From NCBI GenBank assembly GCA_030643665.1, contig DAOWKS010000027.1, forward strand, positions 1-18,689: a stretch of DNA of 18,689 nt, given 5' to 3'. The translations under genes were made by a program, and so were the position numbers. Source of the DNA: a bacterium. GTDB taxonomy: Bacteria > Patescibacteriota > Minisyncoccia > Minisyncoccales > JAGMAB01. The notes beneath the pieces were generated by a model. It was not told the DNA's origin and did not search any database. It saw only the letters and a program-made list of their open reading frames with translations. Below are positions 6,561 to 13,375 of this stretch, piece after piece (positions within the stretch are counted from its first letter, which is position 1; each line of letters opens with the position of its first letter).

Positions 6561-7755
6561 TTATTTTCGCACCGAGTCCCTTTCCAAAAATAACCAAACC
6601 GCTCTTTCCTGACCAATCCTCTTTATCTTCTAAATCATTTCCGCCTAAAACCAAGCCGCAAACCGTTGCTAAACTCGGGTCTTTCTCAAGATTAAGAAAA
6701 CCCTGCGGTCTGCCAATACGGCAAGGCAGGGACAATTCTTTTTTTGCCAAGTCAACCATTTTGGGCAGCTTTGAACCCCCGCCGGTTAAAACAATACCGG
6801 CCGGTAGAAGTTTCTCTTTTCCAATTTTTTTTAATTCTTTGTTTACTTCTTCAAAAATTTCAGAAACTCTTGCTTCAATGATATTAATTAATTTTTTTTG
6901 AGGAAAAATTAATGGTTCTGTTTCATCAATCTCAATTTTTTCCTTTTTCTCGCCTCTTTGCCAAAGACAGGAACCATAGCCAATTTTTATTCTTTCGGCT
7001 ATATCAATATCTGTTTTTAAACCAATCGCAATGTCATTGGTAATATTAGCCGAACCAATTGGCAAGACAGCCAGATGAATTAAATTTCCTTCGTCAAAAA
7101 CAGCCAAGCCGGAAGTTCCGGCGCCGATATCCAAAAGAGCAACCCCTAATTCTTTTTGCCGCGGAGTCAACACAGCTCTTGAACTGGCTAAAGGCGAAGC
7201 AGTAATATCTGAAATTTGCAAATCAGTGTTTAAAACTGTTTGAGTTAAATTTTTTAAATAAGGAGAAAAAGCGCCCAAAACCAAAACTTCGGCTTCCAGC
7301 CGCACGCCTTCCATTCCCAAAGGTTGTTTTATCCCTCCTTCTTTGTCAACAATAAACTCTTTTGGAAAAACAGCGAAATTTTCTTTATTTGAAGGCAAAG
7401 AAAAGGTTTGGGCCGCTTGTAGAACTCTATCTACATCTTCTTTAGAAATTTTTTGGTCAGCCCTGGAAACAGAAACTAATCCATGGGAAGAAGTGGAAAA
7501 TATATGACTTCCTCCGACATTAACATAGACAGAATTAATTTTCTGTGTAATATCCTCCTGGATTTTATTCAAAACAGATTGTAAAACATCAGAAACTTCT
7601 TCAACATCAATCACTACTCCTCTCTTTACACCGTTTACCGGCTGCTGAAAGGAAGTTAAGACCTCCAGTTCTTCTTCTGAAGTTTTTTGAGCAACAAGTA
7701 TTTTTATAGCGCTGGTTCCGATATCCAGGCCGGTTATAATGTGAATTTTTGACAT
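6532..7755 (-). CDS. ftsA: Cell division protein FtsA
   Basis: A 407-residue actin-like ATPase that tethers FtsZ to the membrane and recruits later division proteins. Visible motifs: phosphate-1 loop GLDIGTSAIKI (9-19), phosphate-2 region LLDIGAGTSGLAVF (207-220), adenosine motif VLTGGGSKLP (322-331), and the amphipathic membrane-targeting tail GAKIKKIFKVFVP at the C-terminus. The length is normal. It overlaps ybeY by 22 nt. The last nine codons lie in a 48-bp direct repeat whose other copy precedes ftsZ. The partner FtsZ here has no C-terminal FtsA-binding peptide, so how the two interact is not clear from sequence. Confidence 0.96.
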   Translation of the reverse strand: MSKIHIITGLDIGTSAIKILVAQKTSEEELEVLTSFQQPVNGVKRGVVIDVEEVSDVLQSVLNKIQEDITQKINSVYVNVGGSHIFSTSSHGLVSVSRADQKISKEDVDRVLQAAQTFSLPSNKENFAVFPKEFIVDKEGGIKQPLGMEGVRLEAEVLVLGAFSPYLKNLTQTVLNTDLQISDITASPLASSRAVLTPRQKELGVALLDIGAGTSGLAVFDEGNLIHLAVLPIGSANITNDIAIGLKTDIDIAERIKIGYGSCLWQRGEKKEKIEIDETEPLIFPQKKLINIIEARVSEIFEEVNKELKKIGKEKLLPAGIVLTGGGSKLPKMVDLAKKELSLPCRIGRPQGFLNLEKDPSLATVCGLVLGGNDLEDKEDWSGKSGLVIFGKGLGAKIKKIFKVFVP

Positions 7756-8156
7756 AATTCAAGATAATAGTTTTGTTTTTCTTTCATCTTATTTGCTTCT
7801 TTCCGCCAGCTGGCGGATGTTTTTTCGTGGTCGTATCCTAAAAGATGTAAAATTCCGTGGATTAAAACTTGGGCTAATTCTTGTTTAAAAGGCAAGGCAA
7901 ATCTTTTGGAATTTTTTCTAACCTCTCGCAGACAAATTACTATTTCTCCCAAGCCGTCATTTGGAAAGGAGAACACATCTGTTGCTCGATTTTTCCCTCG
8001 ATATTTTTTATTTATTTCTCTCATCCTTCCCTGCCCAACAAAAGCAATTGATAAATTTTTCTCTTTTGTTTTTTCTCCTTGTAAAACTTTTTCGCAAATC
8101 ATTTTTAATAATTCTTCATCAATCGCATTAGCGGTTAAATTATTAATCTCAATCAT
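7734..8156 (-). CDS. ybeY: Endoribonuclease YbeY (rRNA maturation)
   Basis: 140 residues with the zinc-binding motif HGILHLLGYDH (His100, His104, His110) and the upstream NKKYRGKNRATDVFSFP block typical of the family. Known role: metal-dependent RNase needed for 16S rRNA 3'-end processing and ribosome quality control. It overlaps ftsA by 22 nt and follows the 237-aa gene by 5 nt, so it is within the operon. Just after the last zinc ligand, codons 114-119 are formed by a perfect 16-bp palindrome (7802-7817), giving SASWRK, which looks like an inserted repeat in a tolerant position. Confidence 0.95.
   Translation of the reverse strand: MIEINNLTANAIDEELLKMICEKVLQGEKTKEKNLSIAFVGQGRMREINKKYRGKNRATDVFSFPNDGLGEIVICLREVRKNSKRFALPFKQELAQVLIHGILHLLGYDHEKTSASWRKEANKMKEKQNYYLELCQKFTL
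7802..7817. repeat. 16-bp perfect palindrome inside ybeY
   Basis: TCCGCCAGCTGGCGGA is its own reverse complement. It is GC-rich in a very AT-rich gene and sits right after the catalytic motif in a weakly conserved part. Confidence 0.75.
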
Positions 8157-8161
8157 AAATT

Positions 8162-8875
8162 TTACTCAAAAAACCGAAAAGTAGAAAGCATTTGGTTGAA
8201 TATATTCTTTTGCTGCTCTGAACAATTTTTAATTTCCTCTTCTGAAAAAGAAGATTTGTCCATTCGAGCACTTGTTAGCATATAAACTTTTGAGTCTTTT
8301 GATAAATAAACCGCATCAACATAAAGGATAGTATGCGCTACATAATAAGAAACTCGTGCTTTTTTTAATTTCAATCCCTTTATTCCAGATAAATAAAAAT
8401 CCTCAAGTTCTTGTCTGGAGATATCATCCCACATCAAAGAGTTATCTTTCATAATCCACTCGTCGAGAGAAATCTGAGAAGAATTCAAAGCAACTCTTAC
8501 ACTTAAAACATATATAAGCGACCCATTTTTAACAGGACATCCGTAATCAAATCCCACAATAAATAAATCATCATTTCCAAAATAAATAGGTGCGACATCA
8601 CTATTATAATAAATCTTTCCTAAACGAAGGTTTGAGGGATATTTAACCTCAAATCCATACTCCTCATTCCTATAAGTTTTCCAATCAGCGGTTTCGTCTT
8701 TGACTTCTTTTTTTAGTGTTTTTACTTCTATTACTTCAACTTCCAGCGATTTGTATTGCTGATGTTGCCAAGCCATAATTCCTCCAGCTAAAAAAACAGT
8801 AAGAACAATAATTAAAATTCCTATTGGCGTAGAAATTCCTTTACTTGCCTCGTTAGAAAAATTTTGATTGGACAT
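8162..8875 (-). CDS. Membrane-anchored PsbP-like protein, unknown function
   Basis: 237 residues. One hydrophobic helix (about 17-36, TPIGILIIVLTVFLAGGIMA) follows a short N-terminus, then a linker and ADWKTYRNEEYGFEVKYPSN (about 63-82), the start of a beta-rich extracellular domain that ends FNQMLSTFRFFE. I associate this pattern with many Patescibacteria proteins; function is unknown. It is paralogous to the first third of the 345-aa protein at 4623-5660, and the DNA is also very similar in the EVKDETADWKTY block, which points to recent duplication or exchange. It starts 5 nt after the yqeY stop and ends 5 nt before ybeY, splitting two conserved genes without damaging them. Confidence 0.8.
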   Translation of the reverse strand: MSNQNFSNEASKGISTPIGILIIVLTVFLAGGIMAWQHQQYKSLEVEVIEVKTLKKEVKDETADWKTYRNEEYGFEVKYPSNLRLGKIYYNSDVAPIYFGNDDLFIVGFDYGCPVKNGSLIYVLSVRVALNSSQISLDEWIMKDNSLMWDDISRQELEDFYLSGIKGLKLKKARVSYYVAHTILYVDAVYLSKDSKVYMLTSARMDKSSFSEEEIKNCSEQQKNIFNQMLSTFRFFE

Positions 8876-8878
8876 AAA
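8853..8878. repeat. 26-bp repeat at gene start, copy 2 (pairs with 5915-5940)
   Basis: Perfect match to 5915-5940, covering the start codon region and first seven codons of the 237-aa gene. With the 33-bp match at the 3' end (8161-8193 against 4583-4615) it shows that both ends of this gene occur again around a different interior at 4583-5940. Confidence 0.9.
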
Positions 8879-8880
8879 AT

Positions 8881-9384
8881 TTAGTCAGTTTTTGAAGCCA
8901 ATAACTCTTTTACAATCTGGCTTACTTTACTGCCTTCGACTTTTCCTTTAATTTGTGGTATTAGTTCAGCCATTACTTTCCCCATATCTTTTATTTCTTT
9001 GGCTCCAACTTTTTCAATTGTTTCCTTGGCTAATTTTTTTATTTGTTCATCTGATAACTGTTCGGGCAAGTATTTTTGTAAAATTTCAATTTCTTTTTTT
9101 TCTTTTTCCGCCAAATCCTGTCTTTGGCCTTTTTCAAAAATAGAAATTGCGTCTTTTCTTTTTTTAATTTCCGAAGAAATAATGTTTGTTATCTCTTCGT
9201 CGGTAAGTTGTCCTTGTTTTGTTATTTCTTCTTCACTTAAGCCATTTTCTTCTCTAAGTTTTGTCTTTTTCTCAATTTCTTTATTATAAAAAACCGTAAT
9301 AACGAGCCGCAAAACAGAAACCAATAACTCTTGTTTTTTCTTCAAAGCGTCTTTTAAATCTTGTTGAATTCTTTCTTTTAACAT
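8881..9384 (-). CDS. yqeY: GatB/YqeY-domain protein
   Basis: 167 residues, mostly helical: MLKERIQQDLKDALKKKQEL at the start, central SEIKKRKDAISIFEKGQRQDLAEKE, then EIEILQKYLPEQLSDEQI and a glycine-bearing IKDMGKVMAELIPQIKGKVEG. These are the family hallmarks, and the tail resembles the tRNA-binding helical domain of GatB. Members usually lie next to rpsU, as here (3-nt gap). The cellular role is unproven; a link to tRNA amidotransfer or translation is generally assumed. The track of Lys/Glu-rich helices suggests coiled-coil stretches. Confidence 0.93.
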   Translation of the reverse strand: MLKERIQQDLKDALKKKQELLVSVLRLVITVFYNKEIEKKTKLREENGLSEEEITKQGQLTDEEITNIISSEIKKRKDAISIFEKGQRQDLAEKEKKEIEILQKYLPEQLSDEQIKKLAKETIEKVGAKEIKDMGKVMAELIPQIKGKVEGSKVSQIVKELLASKTD

Positions 9385-9387
9385 AAA

Positions 9388-9609
9388 TCACTTAATGCTC
9401 TGGCCTAATTTTTTTAATTTCTCGTATTCCTTTTTTAATTCCTCTTTTCTTAAGGCGGTTCTTTTCTTCATTTGCTTTGATTTATCTTTTTTTCTAAATC
9501 TTACCGCTCTCGCCCGAAGCAAAATCCCGCTTCGTTGAATGCTTCGAGAAAAGCGGCGAATTAAACCCTGACTGGTTTCCCTATTTTGTTTTTTAACTTC
9601 TAAAACCAT
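9388..9609 (-). CDS. rpsU: Ribosomal protein bS21
   Basis: 73 residues, strongly basic. It begins MVLEVKKQNRETSQGLIRRF and continues SRSIQRSGILLRARAVRF, matching bS21, a small-subunit protein that helps mRNA initiation near the anti-Shine-Dalgarno region. The C-terminal half (KKRTALRKEELKKEYEKLKK) is a charged helix. The gene lies between HIT and yqeY; rpsU-yqeY is a very common pair. Confidence 0.93.
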   Translation of the reverse strand: MVLEVKKQNRETSQGLIRRFSRSIQRSGILLRARAVRFRKKDKSKQMKKRTALRKEELKKEYEKLKKLGQSIK

Positions 9610-9646
9610 AAGCGTAAATTTTTAATTGAAAATTGATAATTTTAAG

Positions 9647-10003
9647 TTAAGGCATTCCGGGCACATCTCTTTCTTTTTCTTTCTGCCACCCTCCTAATAA
9701 ATGTAAATGTAAGTGATTAATCATTTGCCCCCCTCCTTTCCCAACATTAAAAACTAATTTGTAACCGGTCTTATTTAACCCATGCGACTTGGCTGTTTTT
9801 TTAGCAATTAAAAACAATTCTCCTATTAGTTCTTTATCACCAAATTCTAAAGAGTCAACTGAAGCGATGTGTTTTTTCGGCACAATTAAAAGATGTAACG
9901 GAGCTGCTGGTTTAATATTCTTGAAAACTATAAATTTTTCATCTTCATAAACTATGTCTGCCCGCACCTCCTTGTTGACAATTTTGCAAAAAAGACAATC
10001 CAT
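9647..10003 (-). CDS. HIT-family (HINT-like) nucleotide hydrolase
   Basis: 118 residues with the histidine triad HLHLH (His97, His99, His101), FCKIVNKEV at the start and PLHLLIVPKKHI in the middle. It matches the HINT branch, which hydrolyses purine nucleoside phosphoramidates and aminoacyl-AMP. The N-terminal CxxC (Cys3, Cys6) with a later His is common in bacterial members. It lies 3 nt after hisS; placement next to a tRNA synthetase fits clearing of aminoacyl-adenylates, but this is inference. Confidence 0.93.
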   Translation of the reverse strand: MDCLFCKIVNKEVRADIVYEDEKFIVFKNIKPAAPLHLLIVPKKHIASVDSLEFGDKELIGELFLIAKKTAKSHGLNKTGYKLVFNVGKGGGQMINHLHLHLLGGWQKEKERDVPGMP

Positions 10004-10006
10004 AAT

Positions 10007-11293
10007 TTACAATTTCTTAAGGCGTTTTTTCATCTCCCCTACCACCTTGTCTAATTTTACTGTTTCTTGTCTTCCGGTTCTCATATCCCTAATAATTATT
10101 GTTCCTTCTAATGCCTCTTTTTGGCCCAATATCAAAGCGTATCTTGCCCCAATCTTATCCGCCCTGCTTAATTGAGATTTTAATGAATCCCTGCCAAATG
10201 ACTCGGCTACTTGAATTCCCACTCTTCTAAAATCTTCTAAAAGTTTTAGACATTTTCTTTTAGCCAAAGCGCCGAGTTGAGCCAAAAAAATCATTGGCTG
10301 CCGAGTTTTTTTAATTTGAATCTTTCTATTTTTCATTGCTTCTATTATTCTTTCCACCCCAGCGGCTACACCTACAGCCGGTGTATCTTTCCCGCCTAAA
10401 AGTTTAACTAAAGCATCATACCTTCCTCCTGCGGCTAAAGTTCCAAGAGCTCTTCCTTCGGAAGAATTTTCAATTATCTCAAAAACGGTTTTAGTATAAT
10501 AATCCAAACCCCTTACTAAATAAGGATTTAATTGGTAAGGCAACTCAATTTCATCTAAAAATTCCAAAACTTCTTTAAAATGTTTATGACATTCTTCGCA
10601 AAGATGGTCAATTATCTGAGGCGCCTGACTCTTTATTCTTTTACATTTTTCTTCTTTACAATCTAAAATCCTTAAAGGGTTTTCCCTAAGACGCCTTCGA
10701 CAATTAGCGCAAAGAGATTGCTCTCTATTTCGGAAATAGCTTACTAAAAGTTTTTTATAATAAGGACGGCATTGACTGTCACCGATACTGTTTATTTCTA
10801 TTAATAAGTTTTCCAATTTCAGCTCCTTTAAGATATTATAAGAAATTTGGATGACTTGCGCGTCAATCACCGGATTTTCTTCTCCAAAAACCTCAAAACC
10901 GAATTGCCAGAATTGACGATGGCGACCTAATTGAGGTTTTTCATATCGGAAAAAAGGACCGAAATGCCAAAGTTTTACCGGTTGGGGAAGATTAACCATT
11001 CCTTGCTCAATATAAGCCCTGACTATTCCCGGCGTTCCTTCAGGTCGTAAAGTTAAATAATCTCTTCCTTTGGTTCTAAAGCTATACATTTCTTTTTGAA
11101 CAATATCAGTAGAGGAACCGGTTCCTTTTGAAAAAAGTTCTGTTTGTTCAAGAATTGGGGTTTCAATCTTTTGAAATTTATAAAAACTGACAACATCTTC
11201 TACAACATTATAAATCTTTTGAAAGTATTTCTGGTCTTCCGGTAAAATATCATGCATTCCAGTAGGGCTTTGAAATTTTGGCTTTTTACTCAT
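10007..11293 (-). CDS. hisS: Histidyl-tRNA synthetase
   Basis: 428 residues from the ATG at 11293. A longer open frame reaches 11356, but those extra 21 codons lie inside lepB and do not resemble HisRS, whereas MSKKPKFQSPTGMHDILPED is a typical start. Class II motifs: TLRPEGT (81-87), motif 2 RYEKPQLGRHRQFWQFGFE (117-135), the histidine-specific RGLDYYTKTVFEI (261-273), AAGGRYDALVKLLGG and motif 3 with VGVAAGVERI (Arg315). The C-terminal anticodon-binding domain covers about 333-428. A Cys-rich insertion (CANCRRRL ... DCKEEKC ... CEEC) is present in many bacterial HisRS. It overlaps lepB by 8 nt. Function: charges tRNA-His. Confidence 0.96.
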   Translation of the reverse strand: MSKKPKFQSPTGMHDILPEDQKYFQKIYNVVEDVVSFYKFQKIETPILEQTELFSKGTGSSTDIVQKEMYSFRTKGRDYLTLRPEGTPGIVRAYIEQGMVNLPQPVKLWHFGPFFRYEKPQLGRHRQFWQFGFEVFGEENPVIDAQVIQISYNILKELKLENLLIEINSIGDSQCRPYYKKLLVSYFRNREQSLCANCRRRLRENPLRILDCKEEKCKRIKSQAPQIIDHLCEECHKHFKEVLEFLDEIELPYQLNPYLVRGLDYYTKTVFEIIENSSEGRALGTLAAGGRYDALVKLLGGKDTPAVGVAAGVERIIEAMKNRKIQIKKTRQPMIFLAQLGALAKRKCLKLLEDFRRVGIQVAESFGRDSLKSQLSRADKIGARYALILGQKEALEGTIIIRDMRTGRQETVKLDKVVGEMKKRLKKL

Positions 11294-11834
11294 AGCTTGG
11301 GGCTTCAAATTTAGCAAAAGCAGCAAACGGCCAGGCCCGAACAAACACCCGACCAATAATATTCTCTTGAGGTACTATGCCACGCCAAGTACCGCCTAGA
11401 CGATTATCTCCTATAACAAAATATTCATTTTGACCTAAAGTAACTTTTGGATAGTCGCCAAATCTAAAATCTTCCGGAAGATAATCAAATTCATTTAATG
11501 CCCAGTTTCGGTTATTTTCAAAAATTATCACCTTGCCATCTTCTATCTCTATTATTTCCCCGGGAAGTCCAATAATTCTTTTAATATATCTTTGAGATGG
11601 ATTTTGAGGATTTTTAAAAACTATCACTTCTCCTCTCTGAGGCTCTCCAAAGCGGTAGGAAATTTCATCAATAATCAAATAATCACCATTGGCAAAATTT
11701 GGCTCCATTGACTGGCCCATAACAAAAAACGGCTGAAACAAAAAATAACGAATAGGAATAACTATTAATAAAGCAATAATAGCAATTTTTATGGTCTCCC
11801 AAATAAAAGAAAAAACACTATTTATAATTTTCAT
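11286..11834 (-). CDS. lepB: Signal peptidase I
   Basis: 182 residues. One N-terminal membrane helix (about 14-34), then the catalytic serine in GQSMEPNF (Ser42) and the general base lysine in RYIKRIIGLPGE (Lys85). The GDNR box (142-145) is present, but what follows is LGGTWRG, where the family usually has a Ser and an Asp-Ser-Arg (GDNRxxSxDSR); this is a modest departure near the active site. Function: cleaves signal peptides of exported proteins at the outer face of the membrane. It is the first gene of the long minus-strand block and has a promoter directly upstream. Confidence 0.94.
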   Translation of the reverse strand: MKIINSVFSFIWETIKIAIIALLIVIPIRYFLFQPFFVMGQSMEPNFANGDYLIIDEISYRFGEPQRGEVIVFKNPQNPSQRYIKRIIGLPGEIIEIEDGKVIIFENNRNWALNEFDYLPEDFRFGDYPKVTLGQNEYFVIGDNRLGGTWRGIVPQENIIGRVFVRAWPFAAFAKFEAPSYE

Positions 11835-11843
11835 ACTTTTTTT

Positions 11844-11871
11844 ATTATACTATTTTTTCTTTTAAAAGCAA
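11844..11871 (-). promoter_or_regulatory. Promoter of the lepB-hisS-ftsA block, predicted leaderless
   Basis: Minus strand TTGCTT (11871-11866), 16-bp spacer, perfect TATAAT (11849-11844). Only 9 nt separate the -10 box from the lepB ATG, so transcription should begin about 2 nt before the start codon. Confidence 0.7.
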
Positions 11872-11873
11872 GT

Positions 11874-11879
11874 TATGAT
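11874..11879 (+). promoter_or_regulatory. Putative -10 box of the pth-dprA-topA block
   Basis: TATGAT lies 11 nt before the pth ATG. The expected -35 position is only T-rich (around 11851-11857), so support is partial. It is back to back with the lepB promoter in a 56-bp gap. Confidence 0.45.
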
Positions 11880-11890
11880 AAAGTGAAATT

Positions 11891-12472
11891 ATGAAGATAG
11901 TTGTCGGTCTAGGTAATCCCGGAGAAAAATATAAAAAAACGCGGCATAATATCGGATTTATGGTTCTTGATAAATTACAAGAAACCCAAGGATTTTCAGA
12001 TTGGAGCTTAAAGAAAAACTTTCAAGCGGAAATTTCCGAAGGTACTCTAAATAACGAAAGAATAATTTTAGCCAAGCCGCAAACTTTTATGAATCTCTCT
12101 GGAAAATCAGTTAAATCGCTAATTGAATTATGCTTTCAGCAAGAGAAAATTGAAAATTTAGTTGTCGCACACGACGACCTTGACCTGCCTTTGGGAAAAA
12201 TTAAGATTGTAAAAAATCGCGGACCGGCCGGTCATAAAGGAGTTCAATCAATAATTGATAAATTAGGAACCAAAAACTTTATCCGCTTCCGCATAGGAAT
12301 CAAACCGCAAAAAATAGAGAACAAAGAACAAAAAACAGAGAAATTTGTGCTTCAAAAGTTTAATAAAGAAGAGGAAAAAAATATCAAAGATGTAATTGAT
12401 AAAACCTGTCAGGCAATTGAAATAGCAATAAAAAACGGAATAGAAAAAGCAATGACACAATTTAATGTTTAA
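11891..12472 (+). CDS. pth: Peptidyl-tRNA hydrolase
   Basis: 193 residues. VVGLGNPGEKYKKTRHNIGF contains the catalytic His19 in the conserved TRHN; KPQTFMNLSGKSV, VVAHDDLDLPLG and the long NRGPAGHKGVQSI block follow in the usual order. Function: releases peptides from prematurely dropped peptidyl-tRNA, recycling tRNA. First gene of a plus-strand operon with dprA (6-nt gap) and topA. No Shine-Dalgarno is seen; the start sits 11 nt from a -10 box. Confidence 0.96.
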   Translation: MKIVVGLGNPGEKYKKTRHNIGFMVLDKLQETQGFSDWSLKKNFQAEISEGTLNNERIILAKPQTFMNLSGKSVKSLIELCFQQEKIENLVVAHDDLDLPLGKIKIVKNRGPAGHKGVQSIIDKLGTKNFIRFRIGIKPQKIENKEQKTEKFVLQKFNKEEEKNIKDVIDKTCQAIEIAIKNGIEKAMTQFNV

Positions 12473-12478
12473 TAGATA

Positions 12479-13375
12479 ATGAATTCTGAAATTAAAACCG
12501 TTAATATACAAGATAAAGATTATCCGAAGCGATTGAAAGAAATAAAAGACCCGCCAGAGGTTCTTTATTACAGAGGGAATCTAAGTTCAGATGAACCCTG
12601 TTTTGCTATAGTAGGAACTCGCCTCTGCTCTACTTACGGCAAACAAGTGGCTTGGGAAATCGCCAATGACTTGGCTGAAGCCGGTTTAACTATTGTTTCG
12701 GGATTTGCGTCTGGCATTGACACGATTTGCCATCAGGCAGTCGTGGAAAGAAAAAAGAGAACCATTGCTGTTCTTGGAACCGGCTTAGACGAAAAAAGCA
12801 TTTATCCCCAATCAAACTTAAAATTGGCTCAAAAAATTCTGGAAACAAACGGCTGTCTGATTTCTGAATATCCGCCCGGAACATCAGGAGCTCTATTTAC
12901 TTTTCCTCAAAGAAACAGAATAATTTCCGGATTATCCGCAGGGGTTTTAGTTATTGAAGCAAAACAAAAATCCGGCGCCTTAATTACCGCAAACTGGACA
13001 AAACAGCAAAAAAGGAAAATTTTTGCCGTGCCCGGACCAATTCATTCTTTAAATTCCAAGGGCAGCCATTACCTAATCAAACAAGGCGCAAAATTAACAG
13101 AAAACGCGCAGGATATCTTAAAAGAATTAGAATTAAATCAAGGTTTGTTGAAATTAGGTTCGGTGAAGCCAGGCTTCACCAGACAGATAAAGGGTGATAA
13201 TAAGGAAGAAAATTTAATTTTAGGGGCATTAAAACAGGAATCTTTGAATGTTGATAAAATTATTGAGAAAACAAATCTTTCACCTGCTGTCGCGGCCAGC
13301 GCGCTTGCCATTTTAGAAATAAAAGATAAAATAAGAAACTTAGGAGAAAACATTTATGCAATTAGTCGTGGTTGA
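12479..13375 (+). CDS. dprA: DNA-processing protein DprA (Smf)
   Basis: 298 residues. The Rossmann-like core has FAIVGTR (42-48), the SGFASGID motif (74-81), GLDEKSIYPQSN and FPQRNRIISGLS (142-153) for single-stranded DNA binding; a C-terminal winged-helix domain follows (about 243-298). Known role: loads RecA on incoming single-stranded DNA in natural transformation. Patescibacteria often keep competence genes, which fits. It overlaps topA by 20 nt. Residues 228-234 (SVKPGFT), in the linker between core and winged helix, are encoded by a perfect 9-bp-arm inverted repeat, suggesting an inserted element. Confidence 0.95.
   Translation: MNSEIKTVNIQDKDYPKRLKEIKDPPEVLYYRGNLSSDEPCFAIVGTRLCSTYGKQVAWEIANDLAEAGLTIVSGFASGIDTICHQAVVERKKRTIAVLGTGLDEKSIYPQSNLKLAQKILETNGCLISEYPPGTSGALFTFPQRNRIISGLSAGVLVIEAKQKSGALITANWTKQQKRKIFAVPGPIHSLNSKGSHYLIKQGAKLTENAQDILKELELNQGLLKLGSVKPGFTRQIKGDNKEENLILGALKQESLNVDKIIEKTNLSPAVAASALAILEIKDKIRNLGENIYAISRG
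13162..13180. repeat. Inverted repeat inside dprA linker
   Basis: GGTGAAGCC, one base, then GGCTTCACC: a perfect 9-bp-arm palindrome, GC-rich against its surroundings, placed between the two DprA domains. Confidence 0.75.

Noticed and set aside
8154..8882. Short similar sequences (TAAATTTTATG / TAAAATTTATG) flanking the 237-aa gene as an insertion-site duplication
   Set aside because: Too short and too AT-rich; AATTTATG is common before start codons throughout the window.
11294..11356. N-terminal extension of hisS by 21 codons
   Set aside because: It overlaps lepB coding sequence and has no HisRS similarity; the ATG at 11293 gives the typical start.
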